Shown here: in pieces, positions 1-9,573 of the stretch | How the letters are laid out: each line of letters starts with the position of its first letter | Numbering within the stretch: position 1 is the first letter of the stretch | Assembly: GCF_030705305.1 (NCBI RefSeq) | Contig: NZ_JAUZEE010000005.1 | Span: forward strand, 248,001-312,000 | Length of the DNA stretch: 64,000 nt | From: Leptothrix discophora | GTDB lineage: Bacteria > Pseudomonadota > Gammaproteobacteria > Burkholderiales > Burkholderiaceae_C | Reading direction: 5' to 3' | Position numbers and translations under genes: made by a program | Notes under the pieces: generated by a model | Database searches by the model: none | Told to the model about the DNA's origin: nothing | What the model saw: only the letters and a program-made list of their open reading frames with translations

Positions 1-520
1 CGACCTGGGCCTGGACCGTGCCGCCGTCCCAGAGCGGCTGGCGCAGCGTCAGGCCGATGCTGCCGGTGTCCCAGTCGCGCCGGGGCGTGCCCTGCAGCTC
101 GTTGGCGGCGTTGTCGCGGTGACCGGTCTCGGCTTCAAGCCCGAGCTGTGGCCGTTGCGCCGCCGCAGCCTCGCGGGTGGCCGCGCGGGCGCCCTGGCCG
201 CTGGCGCGGGCGGCGCGGGCCTCCGGGTGCTGCAACAGGCTGTCGGCCAGCTGGCGCCGCAGGGCCTGCCAGGCCGGGCCGGCTTCCGGCCTGTCGTCGC
301 CGTCATCCGCAGCGACCGCCGCGAGCAGGTCGCGGGCCTGCCGCTCGCCCCAGCTGGCGGTCAGGGCCGGGCTGGCGGCTGCCGACTCCGCCGGACCCGA
401 AGGCCCCGCCGGCCCCTGCGCCCATGCGGCTGGGGCCAGGGTGCCGAGGGCCAGCAGGACCGCGGGTAACCGCGCGGTCAACGGCGTGGGCAACCACGTC
501 AAGGAAGGCAGCAGGGCCAT
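1..520 (-). CDS. TolC-family outer membrane efflux protein (5' part, runs off the window)
   Basis: Reading leftwards from the ATG at 520, the frame stays open to the window edge (173 codons). It begins with a signal-peptide-like stretch: a short N-region, then a hydrophobic core LPAVLLALGTLAPAA ending in AWA-Q. It continues with LADSLLQHPEARAARA and SIGLTLRQPLWDGGTVQAQV, the typical start of a TolC repeat in which a beta strand (GLTLRQPLWDGG) follows a helical segment. TolC proteins form the outer-membrane channel of type I secretion and efflux systems. It lies directly downstream of, and on the same strand as, the RTX peroxidase, so a role in exporting that protein is a reasonable inference; a terminator separates the two. 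No good ribosome binding site is visible, so the exact start is uncertain. The rest of the gene and any HlyB/HlyD partners lie outside the window. Confidence 0.8.
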   Translation of the reverse strand, partial: MALLPSLTWLPTPLTARLPAVLLALGTLAPAAWAQGPAGPSGPAESAAASPALTASWGERQARDLLAAVAADDGDDRPEAGPAWQALRRQLADSLLQHPEARAARASGQGARAATREAAAAQRPQLGLEAETGHRDNAANELQGTPRRDWDTGSIGLTLRQPLWDGGTVQAQV

Positions 521-535
521 GGCAAGGTGCGACGA

Positions 536-562
536 AGAAAAACGCCTCGCGCAAGGCGAGGC
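536..562 (-). terminator. Rho-independent terminator of the peroxidase gene
   Basis: On the minus strand a 7-bp perfect stem (GCCTCGC/GCGAGGC, 544-550 with 556-562, 5-nt loop) is followed by GTTTTTC. It lies between the peroxidase stop (674) and the TolC start (520), so the tolC-like gene is at best transcribed by read-through or from its own promoter. Confidence 0.75.
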
Positions 563-673
563 AGAAAGGCGGACACCCACGGGGGGACAAGACGGTGCCC
601 GCACAGGAAGAGCGTCACGGTGACCGGGTGCGTGCCGACGGCCGGGGCCTGCTTCGGGCCCCGGCCGGGCGGG

Positions 674-3600
674 TCACAGCACGAACTGACCGGCGTTGAG
701 CGCCAGCGTGCCGTTGAGCTGGATCTCGAACTCGGCGGTGGCCGTGTTCGCGTCCGTGTTGCCCTGCACGATGGTGTTGCCGCCGGCATTGACGTAGCGC
801 ACCTGGCCCGCGGCGGTGAAGCCTGCGGCGCCCCGGAAGGTGAAGGCTAGGTTGCCGGCGAGGGCGCCGTTGGCGTCGATGGCGCTCAGGTCGATCTGGT
901 CGGCGCCGGTGGCGAAGTCGACGATGACGTCGCGCGCCGCGCCGGTGCCCATCTCGCCGATGGCCGCGAAGATGAAACGGTCGCCCGCCGCACCGCCGGT
1001 CATCCGGTCGGTGCCGATGCCGCCGCTGAGCTGGTCGGCGCCGGTGCCGCCGTCGAGCGTGTCGTTGCCGCTGCCGCCGTTGAGCTGGTCTGCACCGGCA
1101 TCGCCCAGCAGCTGGTCGGCACCGTCCAGGCCGTTGAGCGTGTCGGCACCGCCCGCGCCGTTGAGCACGTCGCCCAGCGCGCCGCCGCTGATCACGTTGG
1201 CCAGCGCGTTGCCGGTGCCCGAGAAGGCAACCACCGCCGCGCCGGTGGCGGCGTAGACCAGGTTCTCGACGTTCGCGCCCAGCGTGTAGCTCGCCAGCAG
1301 CGAGCGCACGAGGTCGGCGCCGCCCCCGGCCAGCTCGGTCACCGTGTCGCCTGCCGCATCGACCACGTAGGTGTCGTCGCCGTTGCCGCCGGTCATCGCG
1401 TCGGCCCCGGTGCCGCCGTTCAGCACGTCGTCGCCGTTGCCGCCGAGCAGCGTGTCGTTGCCGGCGTTGCCGTTGAGCGTGTCGTTGCCGCCGCCGGTGT
1501 TGGCGATGTCCGCACCGGCCGTGCCGGTGAAGACCTGGGCGCCGGCGCCACTGTTGAACAGGTCACCGACCACCTCGGTGGCGGCCGAGACCTGGGTTTC
1601 CAGCGTGCCCTGGCCGTCGGTGAAGGAGGTCTGCACGCGCAGCTGGGCACCGACCTGGGCCTGCACCGGCGTGAAGCTGGCGGTGGTCGCGCCGGCGACG
1701 TTGGTCCAGGTCTGGCCGCCGTTGGTCGTGCTCTGCCACTGGAAGGAGAAGGTGCCCAGGCCGTTGGCATCGGTGATGCCGGCCGTCGAGGCGGTCAGCG
1801 CGCCGCCCTCGGTCGGCGTGCCGTCACTGATCGTCGGTTCGCCGACCGCGGCGGAGTTGACCGCCGCCAGCGACACGTCCTCCCAGGTCAGCGCCGCGCC
1901 GGTCACCGCGTCGCGGGTCAGCACGAAGCGCAGCACCTCGACGTTGCGGACCCGGTCGACGCCCTCGGTGCCGACGTTGTCGGTGATGGTGCGGCTGCCA
2001 TCGGCCTGGCGCGCGCCGATGGTGAAGTTGGCGCGCGGGCCGTCGAACAGGGCGATGTCGGTGCCGCCGCTGCCCAGCTGGATCACGCGGTCGATGCTCA
2101 GCTGGCCCGGGTTGATCGTGCCGTTGAGCATGCGCGTCGTCAGCGGGGCCATCGAGTTGACGTACTCGACCGCGCCGTTGGTGTGGGTCAGCTTGATGCG
2201 GGCATCGAGCCAGGCGTCGCCGTCGATCACGTCGTCGCCGGCGCGGCCTTCGAGCAGGTCGGAGCCGCCGCCGCCCAGCAGGATCTCGCCGCCGGTGTAG
2301 CCGGCCGCCGTGCCCAGCACGGTCGACAGGCCGCCGATCCGGGCGATGCCGGCCGCGTCGAGCGCATGGCCGACCTGGTCGGCCGCCAGCAGGTCGGTGC
2401 CCCGCAGCGTGTCGTTGCCGTTCCAGCCCGAGACGCCTTCGACCAGGTCGAAGCGGTCGCTCACGTTCGCGATGTCCGGCGGCAGCAGGGCGGTGCGGGT
2501 GAGGTCGGCATCGACCACCTCGGTCGAGCGGGCGTAGGTCACCCAGTCGAAGCCGAGCATGCCCTCGGCCCGGTTGATGCCCGGCGTGCCGAACATGATG
2601 TCGTCGCCCGACTCGGCGTCGTAGTCGTCGTTGGCATCGCCGAACAGCACGTCGTGGCCGATGATGCCGCTCTGCTGGAACGGATCGCCGTTGTCGCCCT
2701 GCAGCAGGTCGGCACCGTCGCCGCCCTCGATCCAGTCGTTGCCGGAGTCGCCGAACACCGTGTTGATGCCGGTGCCCGCGCTGATGAAGTCATCGCCGTG
2801 GCCGCCGAAGGACTCGGCATCGCCGACGCCGCCGAGGATGAAGTCGTTGCCGTCGCCACCGAACAGCAGGTCGAAGCCGCTGCCGTTGCTGATGACGTCG
2901 TGGCCGCCCTGGCCCTTCATGTTGTCGTCGCCGAAGGTGTCGGTGAGGATGTCGTTGCCGTCGCCGGCGAAGAAGAAGTCGTTGCCGGCGCCGCCTTCCA
3001 TGCGGTCGTTGCCAGCGTCGCCGTGCAGGGTGTCGTCACCGGCACCGGCGCGCATGCTGTCGTTGCCGGCGGTGCCGCCGAAGAGCACGTGCTCCGCGCC
3101 GGCATAGCGCACCGTGCCGTCGGCCATGCGCGTCAGCAGCGTGGCCTCGTCATAGCCGGCCGTGCGGCCGTCGTCGACGATCGGCCCGGTGGTGGCCTGG
3201 GCGTCCAGCTCGAAGGTGTAGGCCGGCGTCGAGAAGATGTCGCCGGGCAGGTGGCGGGCGCTCGAGTTGCGCATCACCAGCTCGGCCATCGAGCCTTCTT
3301 CCAGCTGCGTCAGCACGTTCAGGCCGGCGGTGCGGGCCAGGTAGTACAGCCGGTCGTTGTTCTGCAGCGCACGCAGCTGGGTCGAGAAGACGTAGTCGAA
3401 GGTCGAGCCCAGCATGCCGCCGAAGGGCTGGATGTTCTCGGCCAGGCCGCCGATCCAGAAGTCGACGTTGTTCAGGCCGCCCAGCGAGCCGCCTTCATGG
3501 GCACCGGTGGCGTTGAGGAAGTCGACCGCGCCGTTGCTGTTGTCGCCGAGCGCGGCCTGGTCCAGCAGGGCCTGGGCAGCCGCGCGCTTGCCCGCCACCG

Positions 3601-5626
3601 TGGTCAGGTTGGCCAGGCTGGCATGGGTGCCGTAGGCGGCGATGAAGTTGACCAGCGACTCCGGGTTCTTCATGCCCAGCTCGAAGTCGGCCCAGCTCTC
3701 GTAGGGCCGCAGGATGGACAGGCCGGTGTCGTCGAAGAACAGCTGGCGGGCCGCGTTCAGGCCGGGGATGCCGGTGTCGCGGCCGCGGGCGATGTTCAGT
3801 GCGCCCAGGTCCAGCGGCAGGCCGACGAGGTTGTTGCGCAGCGCCTCGGTGAGGAACTCGTCGATGTCGTTGCCGGTCTGTCGCGTCAGGCCGGTGACGA
3901 TGGCACCGACCGCGTCATGGGTCGTCGCGCCACTGGCCGCGAACTCGGCCGGATTGAGGAAAGCCTCGATCAGGCCGATGGTGTCGGTCGCGCCACTGTT
4001 CGGGTCGATGCGGTCGATGGTGTCGGTCAGCATCGAGTGGCCGAAGCGGTACACCACGTTGGCGAACTCGCTCATGATGGCCGGGTCCACCGTGCTGTTG
4101 TAGCCGCTGAACACGTCGATCGAGGGCTGCACCTTGCGGGCGAACTCCTCGAACACGAAGTGCTGGTACTGCATCTCGGTGGCAAAGCGCGCGGCCTGGA
4201 ACAGCCGTGCGCCGTCCCACTGCAGCGCGTCGATCTGCGCCTGGGTGGTCGGCAGGGCGGTCACGTCGGTGCTCAGCCATTCGTTGAGCGTGGCCAGGTT
4301 GCCGCTGCCCGAGACCAGCGTCTTGACCTGTTCGACGATGCGGTTGTGCTCCGAGTGGAAGACGCTGTGAACCGCGGTCAGGCCGATGTTCTCGTTGCCC
4401 CGGCCGTCGCCGGTGATGTAGTGCAGGTCGAGCAGCTCGTTGTCGTAGGTGCCGGCCGGCTGGCTGCCCGGCACGGTGCTGACGGCGGCGTCGACATCGG
4501 CCGTCTTGGCGATGGGCAGCGTGCTGGGATCGCGGTCGTGATCGAAGGTCCCGGGCGCCGCGTTGTGCGCGATGTCGTCCAGGAAGGCATGGTCGGTGCG
4601 CAGCGCGCCGGCGGTCGACACGGGGTTGGCGAGGTTGCCTTCACGCAGCAGCATCGGCGGGCCTTCGCTGAGGACCAGCTGCGGCAGGCCGTTCGCGCCG
4701 GGGATGAAGTTGCCGTATTCGTCCGTCAGCAGCAGCGGGATGTTGCCGAGGTCGGCATCGGTCAGGTTGATGCCCAGCATCTCGCGGGCCTGTGCCTTGA
4801 CCTCGCCCCAGTTGCCGATCGAGCCCTCGATCGCGCCGTCCAGCAGCCGGCCGGTCGAGACCGGGCGTCCGGCGAGGTTGAAGTCGTAGTCGCGCAGGAA
4901 GACCTGGTGCGACGGGTGCGAGGTGTAGGTCTGGTTCTGGTCGATCCACGGCGTGGTCGAGTTGTTGTACATCCGCTGGCCGGTGGCCGGATCAGGGTCG
5001 AACTGGGCCCGCGTCAGCACCATGAAGTTGGTCTGGCTGCCCGGGATGTAGAGCGGATCGTCCGGCTGCAGCGACACGATCACCGAGCCCCGGCCGCCCT
5101 TGCCGATCAGGTCCAGGCCGTGGTCGAAGAACTGGCCAAAGATCGTGAACCACGAGTTGAAGGGCGCGGACAGGCCCTCGTCGGGCGCGACGTTCTCGAT
5201 GAACAGCGTGCCCTCTTCCGATCTGTCCGGATTCGGGCCGGCCACCGCGACGGCGGCCGAGTTGCGCACGGTCTGGTCGGAGATCAGGTTGCTGATGGTG
5301 CGCGGCTGCGAGTCGAACACCAGGCCGCCGGTCTGGCCGTAGCTCGACAGGTCGCCCTGCTGCACGGGTCCGAGGCCGTCGTAGTCGAACAGGACCGATT
5401 CGGCCGTGCGCCAGATCTGCGGCAGCGCGTTGGGCATGGGACGGTCGGCCGCGCCGAACTCCTCCTGCCCGGGCACGACGTTGTTGTACGAGCCGTCGAC
5501 CGTGCGCAGGCCATAGGGCAGCAGCGGGTTGCCGATCAGGGTCAGCAGGTCCTCGCCAGCGGTGTGGCGTTCGGCCAGCTTGATCTGGGCCAGGATGAAT
5601 TCGAGGTCGTGCAGGACGAGTTGCAT
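674..5626 (-). CDS. Secreted RTX-type animal haem peroxidase, MopA-like (1650 aa)
   Basis: The N-terminal ~800 residues are an animal-type (myeloperoxidase/peroxidasin family) haem peroxidase domain. Visible signatures are FGQFFDHGLDL with the distal Asp168-His169 pair, GDGRGNEN with Arg409 and Glu412 in the spacing of the myeloperoxidase distal Arg/Glu, SEHNRI (425-430), and the proximal histidine in VYRFGHS (His530). Residues ~850-1010 and ~1430-1560 contain many GGxGxDxLx nonapeptides (for example GGAGNDFFF), the calcium-binding RTX repeats of proteins exported by type I systems. An Ig-like stretch (FQWQSTTNGGQTW) lies between. There is no N-terminal signal peptide, as expected for C-terminally directed type I export. 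I chose the ATG at 5626, with GGAAGA upstream; a GTG at 5698 extends the frame but adds an unlikely Arg/His-rich leader. Known relatives with this architecture include MopA, the Mn(II)-oxidising peroxidase of Aurantimonas and Erythrobacter. Assigning Mn oxidation here is inference. Confidence 0.88.
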   Translation of the reverse strand: MQLVLHDLEFILAQIKLAERHTAGEDLLTLIGNPLLPYGLRTVDGSYNNVVPGQEEFGAADRPMPNALPQIWRTAESVLFDYDGLGPVQQGDLSSYGQTGGLVFDSQPRTISNLISDQTVRNSAAVAVAGPNPDRSEEGTLFIENVAPDEGLSAPFNSWFTIFGQFFDHGLDLIGKGGRGSVIVSLQPDDPLYIPGSQTNFMVLTRAQFDPDPATGQRMYNNSTTPWIDQNQTYTSHPSHQVFLRDYDFNLAGRPVSTGRLLDGAIEGSIGNWGEVKAQAREMLGINLTDADLGNIPLLLTDEYGNFIPGANGLPQLVLSEGPPMLLREGNLANPVSTAGALRTDHAFLDDIAHNAAPGTFDHDRDPSTLPIAKTADVDAAVSTVPGSQPAGTYDNELLDLHYITGDGRGNENIGLTAVHSVFHSEHNRIVEQVKTLVSGSGNLATLNEWLSTDVTALPTTQAQIDALQWDGARLFQAARFATEMQYQHFVFEEFARKVQPSIDVFSGYNSTVDPAIMSEFANVVYRFGHSMLTDTIDRIDPNSGATDTIGLIEAFLNPAEFAASGATTHDAVGAIVTGLTRQTGNDIDEFLTEALRNNLVGLPLDLGALNIARGRDTGIPGLNAARQLFFDDTGLSILRPYESWADFELGMKNPESLVNFIAAYGTHASLANLTTVAGKRAAAQALLDQAALGDNSNGAVDFLNATGAHEGGSLGGLNNVDFWIGGLAENIQPFGGMLGSTFDYVFSTQLRALQNNDRLYYLARTAGLNVLTQLEEGSMAELVMRNSSARHLPGDIFSTPAYTFELDAQATTGPIVDDGRTAGYDEATLLTRMADGTVRYAGAEHVLFGGTAGNDSMRAGAGDDTLHGDAGNDRMEGGAGNDFFFAGDGNDILTDTFGDDNMKGQGGHDVISNGSGFDLLFGGDGNDFILGGVGDAESFGGHGDDFISAGTGINTVFGDSGNDWIEGGDGADLLQGDNGDPFQQSGIIGHDVLFGDANDDYDAESGDDIMFGTPGINRAEGMLGFDWVTYARSTEVVDADLTRTALLPPDIANVSDRFDLVEGVSGWNGNDTLRGTDLLAADQVGHALDAAGIARIGGLSTVLGTAAGYTGGEILLGGGGSDLLEGRAGDDVIDGDAWLDARIKLTHTNGAVEYVNSMAPLTTRMLNGTINPGQLSIDRVIQLGSGGTDIALFDGPRANFTIGARQADGSRTITDNVGTEGVDRVRNVEVLRFVLTRDAVTGAALTWEDVSLAAVNSAAVGEPTISDGTPTEGGALTASTAGITDANGLGTFSFQWQSTTNGGQTWTNVAGATTASFTPVQAQVGAQLRVQTSFTDGQGTLETQVSAATEVVGDLFNSGAGAQVFTGTAGADIANTGGGNDTLNGNAGNDTLLGGNGDDVLNGGTGADAMTGGNGDDTYVVDAAGDTVTELAGGGADLVRSLLASYTLGANVENLVYAATGAAVVAFSGTGNALANVISGGALGDVLNGAGGADTLNGLDGADQLLGDAGADQLNGGSGNDTLDGGTGADQLSGGIGTDRMTGGAAGDRFIFAAIGEMGTGAARDVIVDFATGADQIDLSAIDANGALAGNLAFTFRGAAGFTAAGQVRYVNAGGNTIVQGNTDANTATAEFEIQLNGTLALNAGQFVL

Positions 5627-5682
5627 GGTGATCTTCCGTTGGCGGTGATGGGGCGCGTACAGGCGCAGGCAAGCCAATCCCC

Positions 5683-5702
5683 TCCGGTGCGTGCGCACCG
5701 GA
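5683..5702. other. Hairpin in the leader of the peroxidase gene
   Basis: An 8-bp perfect inverted repeat (TCCGGTGC / GCACCGGA, loop GTGC) lies about 57 bp upstream of the peroxidase start codon and would fold in the mRNA leader. There is no T-run, so it is not an evident terminator. Its function is unknown. Confidence 0.4.
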
Positions 5703-5892
5703 TCAAGGGCCGTTCAGTTCAGGGGCGGGAAGGGGAGCCGAGCGGGATGACCGGGCGGTCGCTCAGTTCCAGACCGGACGCCAACATCGGCGCCAGGACC
5801 CGACGCCGCCAGCGGCCATGCCCGACCGATGGGGCGGTCGGGTGGCGGGTGCGCTGCGGTGCAGGTGCATGACTCCTCCGTCGTTGATCCTG

Positions 5893-5948
5893 TGAAGAGA
5901 ACCTGCATTAAGGTTCTCTTCAGGTGAATCAATTCTGAATCAGTTCTC
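5893..5948. promoter_or_regulatory. Candidate operator/promoter region upstream of the peroxidase gene
   Basis: The 586-bp gap between the peroxidase start (5626) and the AEC transporter end (6213) contains no convincing gene. Its middle part is clearly richer in A/T than the flanks. It holds a perfect 11-bp inverted repeat, GAAGAGAACCT (5893-5903) and AGGTTCTCTTC (5910-5920), with a 6-nt loop. A third copy of the core GTTCTCT occurs at 5942-5948, and TGAATCA is directly repeated at 5924-5930 and 5935-5941. Clustered repeats like these suggest a regulator-binding region for the peroxidase. No regulator family can be named from the sequence, and the promoter itself could not be placed with confidence. 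Elsewhere in the gap I see only a small palindrome (GTTC-GT-GAAC near 6029) and a G/C-rich hairpin-like stretch at 6150-6195. Confidence 0.5.
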
Positions 5949-6212
5949 TGACCTGACGCAAGACGAGATCGCCCCTGTTTCAGGTGGCAGTCCACGCAGG
6001 TCGTTGATTTGAGAGGGCTTTTTCAGAAGTTCGTGAACAGGGTCACGAATCGGGTCTCGGAGAAGCCGATTAAGCTGAACCGAACCTGATGAAACTGACG
6101 CCGGCAGAGCGGCTGCAGCCATTAGTGCTGCTACTTGCCTAGGGCCGGGTGTACGCGTCCCCCTGTTCTGGGGGGGGGCGGCGACGCGTCCCCGCGTCAC
6201 CGGGGCTCGCCG

Positions 6213-7163
6213 TCACGGCAACCAGCCGTCCAGTTCGCCCAGGCCCCAGATCAGCGCGCTGATCGTGAAGAACGAGGCCACCGTCGCGGCCAGCAGGGCG
6301 GCGGCGCAGAAGTCCTCGTCGTGGTGTTTCTGGGCCAGCACCGGGTAGACGCTCAGCATCGGCATGGCCGCGAACAGCACCGCACCCGTGCGCAGCAGCG
6401 GGTCGATCGGCGGCAGCAGCCAGAGCAGCGCGGCCATGGCCAGCGGCATCAGCACGAGCTTGCCGAAGACCACCTGCAGGACCTCGCCCAGCATGCCCTG
6501 CAGTCGCAGGCCGACCAGCGTGCCGCCGATCAGGAACAGCGCCAGCGGGCTGGATGCAGTCGACACCAGCGCCACCGTCCGGGCCACCGGCTCCGGCAGC
6601 CGCAGGCCGGTGAGCGCGCAGAACAGGCCCGCGATGATGGCCAGGATCAGCGGGTTGCGCAGCAGCCCGCGCAGCGACACCGCCAGCGCCGGCCACATGC
6701 GGCTGCGCTGCTGCGCGCCGCTGTCGGCCAGGGCCATGGCCAGCGGCAGCACCAGCAGGTTCTCCACGATCATGTTCAGCGCCAGCACCACGCCGGCGAT
6801 CGGGCCGATCACCTGCTGCGCGATCGGCAGGCCGACGAAGCCGCTGTTGGATGCGGACATGCCCAGCCCGCGCAGCGCCGCCGGCGACAGCGGCAGGCCG
6901 CGCACGCGGCGGGCGTACCAGAGGCCGCCCAGCTGCATCGCCAGCGAGCCGCCTGCGTAGGCCAGCAGGTAGACCGGGTGCAGCACCTCGGCGATGCGGC
7001 GCTGCGACAGCGCCGTGAACACCAGCGCCGGCAGGCAGAAGCTGACGACGAAGCGCCCCAGCACGCGCATCTCGGCCTTCTGGAACATGCCGCTGCGCAC
7101 GGCGAGCCAGCCCACCGCGATCAGCAGGTAGATCGGGATGGTGACCGAGAGGATGAAGCGCAA
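6213..7163 (-). CDS. AEC-family (auxin efflux carrier) transporter
   Basis: A 316-residue integral membrane protein with about ten hydrophobic segments and the AEC/mem_trans pattern: an N-terminal half with VSFCLPALVFTALS and GMSASNSGFVGLPIA, and a C-terminal half with SSPLALFLIGGTLVG. Family members carry organic anions such as malate, malonate and aromatic acids. It is the last gene of the pmd operon, 9 bp after pmdC, so uptake of protocatechuate or an intermediate, or efflux of one, is a plausible inference. Substrate cannot be read from the sequence. The start (ATG at 7163) follows the preceding stop closely, consistent with translational coupling. Confidence 0.82.
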   Translation of the reverse strand: MRFILSVTIPIYLLIAVGWLAVRSGMFQKAEMRVLGRFVVSFCLPALVFTALSQRRIAEVLHPVYLLAYAGGSLAMQLGGLWYARRVRGLPLSPAALRGLGMSASNSGFVGLPIAQQVIGPIAGVVLALNMIVENLLVLPLAMALADSGAQQRSRMWPALAVSLRGLLRNPLILAIIAGLFCALTGLRLPEPVARTVALVSTASSPLALFLIGGTLVGLRLQGMLGEVLQVVFGKLVLMPLAMAALLWLLPPIDPLLRTGAVLFAAMPMLSVYPVLAQKHHDEDFCAAALLAATVASFFTISALIWGLGELDGWLP

Positions 7164-7172
7164 GGGGGTGGC

Positions 7173-8129
7173 TCAGCCGTTGAGCTGCTGTTCCAGCTCG
7201 TGCAGCACGCGGTAGCAGTCCATCACGCCGGCGATGCTGCTGTTGGGCTCGCGGCCTTCGCGGATGGCGGCGAAGAACTCGCGGTCCTGCAGCTCGATGC
7301 CGTTCATCGAGACGGCCACGCCGGACACGTCGATCTTTTCTTCCTTGCCGCTGAACAGGTCGTCGTAGCGGGCGATGTAGGTCGCGCTGTCGCCGATGTA
7401 GCGGAAGAAGGTGCCGAGCGGGCCATTGTTGTTGAACGACAGGCTGAGCGTGCAGATCGCGCCGTTGGCGGCCTTCAGCTGGATGCTCATGTCCATCGCG
7501 ATGCCCAGCGCCGGATGGATCGGTCCCTGGATGGCGTTGGCCTTCACGATCGGGCTGCCGCACTGGTAGGCGAACAGGTCGACGGTGTGCGCGGCGTGGT
7601 GCCACAGCAGGTGGTCGGTCCAGCTGCGCGGCTGGCCCAGCGCGTTCATGTTGGTGCGGCGGAAGAAGTAGGTCTGGACATCCATCTGCTGGATGTTGAA
7701 TTCGCCGGCCCTGATCTTGCCGTTGACGTACTGGTGGCTGGGGTTGAAGCGGCGGGTGTGGCCGACCATCGCGACCAGGCCGGTCTGCTGCTGCATCGCC
7801 AGGACCTCCTGGCCCTCTCGGTAGACGTCGCACAGGGGGATCTCGACCTGCACGTGCTTGCCGGCCTTCAGGCAGGCCAGGGTCTGGCTGGCGTGCATCT
7901 GCGTGGGCGTGCAGAGGATGACGGCGTCGACCTCGGGCAGCGCCAGGCTCTCGTCCAGCTCGGTGGTGACGTGGCCGATGCCGTACTGGGCGGCGACCTC
8001 GCGGGTCTTCTCCAGGTCGCGGCTGATCAGCGAGACCACCTCGACGCCGTCGATGTTCTTGATGCCGTCCAGATGCTTGATGCCGAAGGCGCCCGCGCCC
8101 GCCAGCGCGACCTTGATCGTCTTGCTCAT
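7173..8129 (-). CDS. pmdC: 4-carboxy-2-hydroxymuconate-6-semialdehyde dehydrogenase (PmdC/LigC)
   Basis: A 318-residue Gfo/Idh/MocA-family oxidoreductase. The N-terminal Rossmann fold has ALAGAGAFGIKH (residues ~8-19), then CTPTQMHAS and the VEIPLCD segment where the family usually has EKP. The protocatechuate 4,5-cleavage product CHMS, as its cyclic hemiacetal, is oxidised with NAD(P)+ to 2-pyrone-4,6-dicarboxylate (PDC). The family match and position directly after pmdAB fix the role: its substrate comes from PmdAB and its product goes to PmdD. A 111-bp gap carrying a palindromic repeat separates it from pmdB, unlike the tight spacing elsewhere in the operon. Confidence 0.92.
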   Translation of the reverse strand: MSKTIKVALAGAGAFGIKHLDGIKNIDGVEVVSLISRDLEKTREVAAQYGIGHVTTELDESLALPEVDAVILCTPTQMHASQTLACLKAGKHVQVEIPLCDVYREGQEVLAMQQQTGLVAMVGHTRRFNPSHQYVNGKIRAGEFNIQQMDVQTYFFRRTNMNALGQPRSWTDHLLWHHAAHTVDLFAYQCGSPIVKANAIQGPIHPALGIAMDMSIQLKAANGAICTLSLSFNNNGPLGTFFRYIGDSATYIARYDDLFSGKEEKIDVSGVAVSMNGIELQDREFFAAIREGREPNSSIAGVMDCYRVLHELEQQLNG

Positions 8130-8154
8130 TGGAGCCCCCCGTTCGTCGAATACG

Positions 8155-8212
8155 CCGTCCGGCCCCCCAAGGGGGCATCGCCCGCCTTGGGGCGGCCCGG
8201 CGCCGGGCGATG
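8155..8212. repeat. Dispersed palindromic (REP-like) element, copy in the pmdB-pmdC gap
   Basis: Contains CCCCCCAAGGGGG followed by CTTGGGGCGGCCCGGCGC. The second motif recurs at about 13273-13292 (reverse orientation), 45524-45543 and 54743-54762. It is G/C-rich and able to fold, and sits inside an operon where it could affect differential mRNA stability. Confidence 0.7.
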
Positions 8213-8240
8213 CGTTGCGCAGTCCTGTTTCAGTTCCATC

Positions 8241-9568
<1,328 letters not shown>

Positions 9569-9573
9569 GGTGC

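Noticed and set aside
5627-5698. N-terminal extension of the peroxidase from GTG 5698
   Set aside because: It would add 24 Arg/His-rich residues and start inside a hairpin; ATG 5626 has a ribosome binding site.
2183-5872. A 1229-codon open frame on the plus strand
   Set aside because: It is antisense to the peroxidase gene, has a Val/Gly/Ala/Asp-rich shadow composition and no recognisable domain; the minus-strand reading has clear motifs.
5714-5995. A 93-codon minus-strand open frame upstream of the peroxidase
   Set aside because: No ribosome binding site or family match, and it runs through the inverted-repeat regulatory region.
6120-6200. Terminator after the AEC gene from the G-run region
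   Set aside because: A G/C-rich hairpin can be drawn but there is no T-tract on the minus strand, and pairing is irregular.
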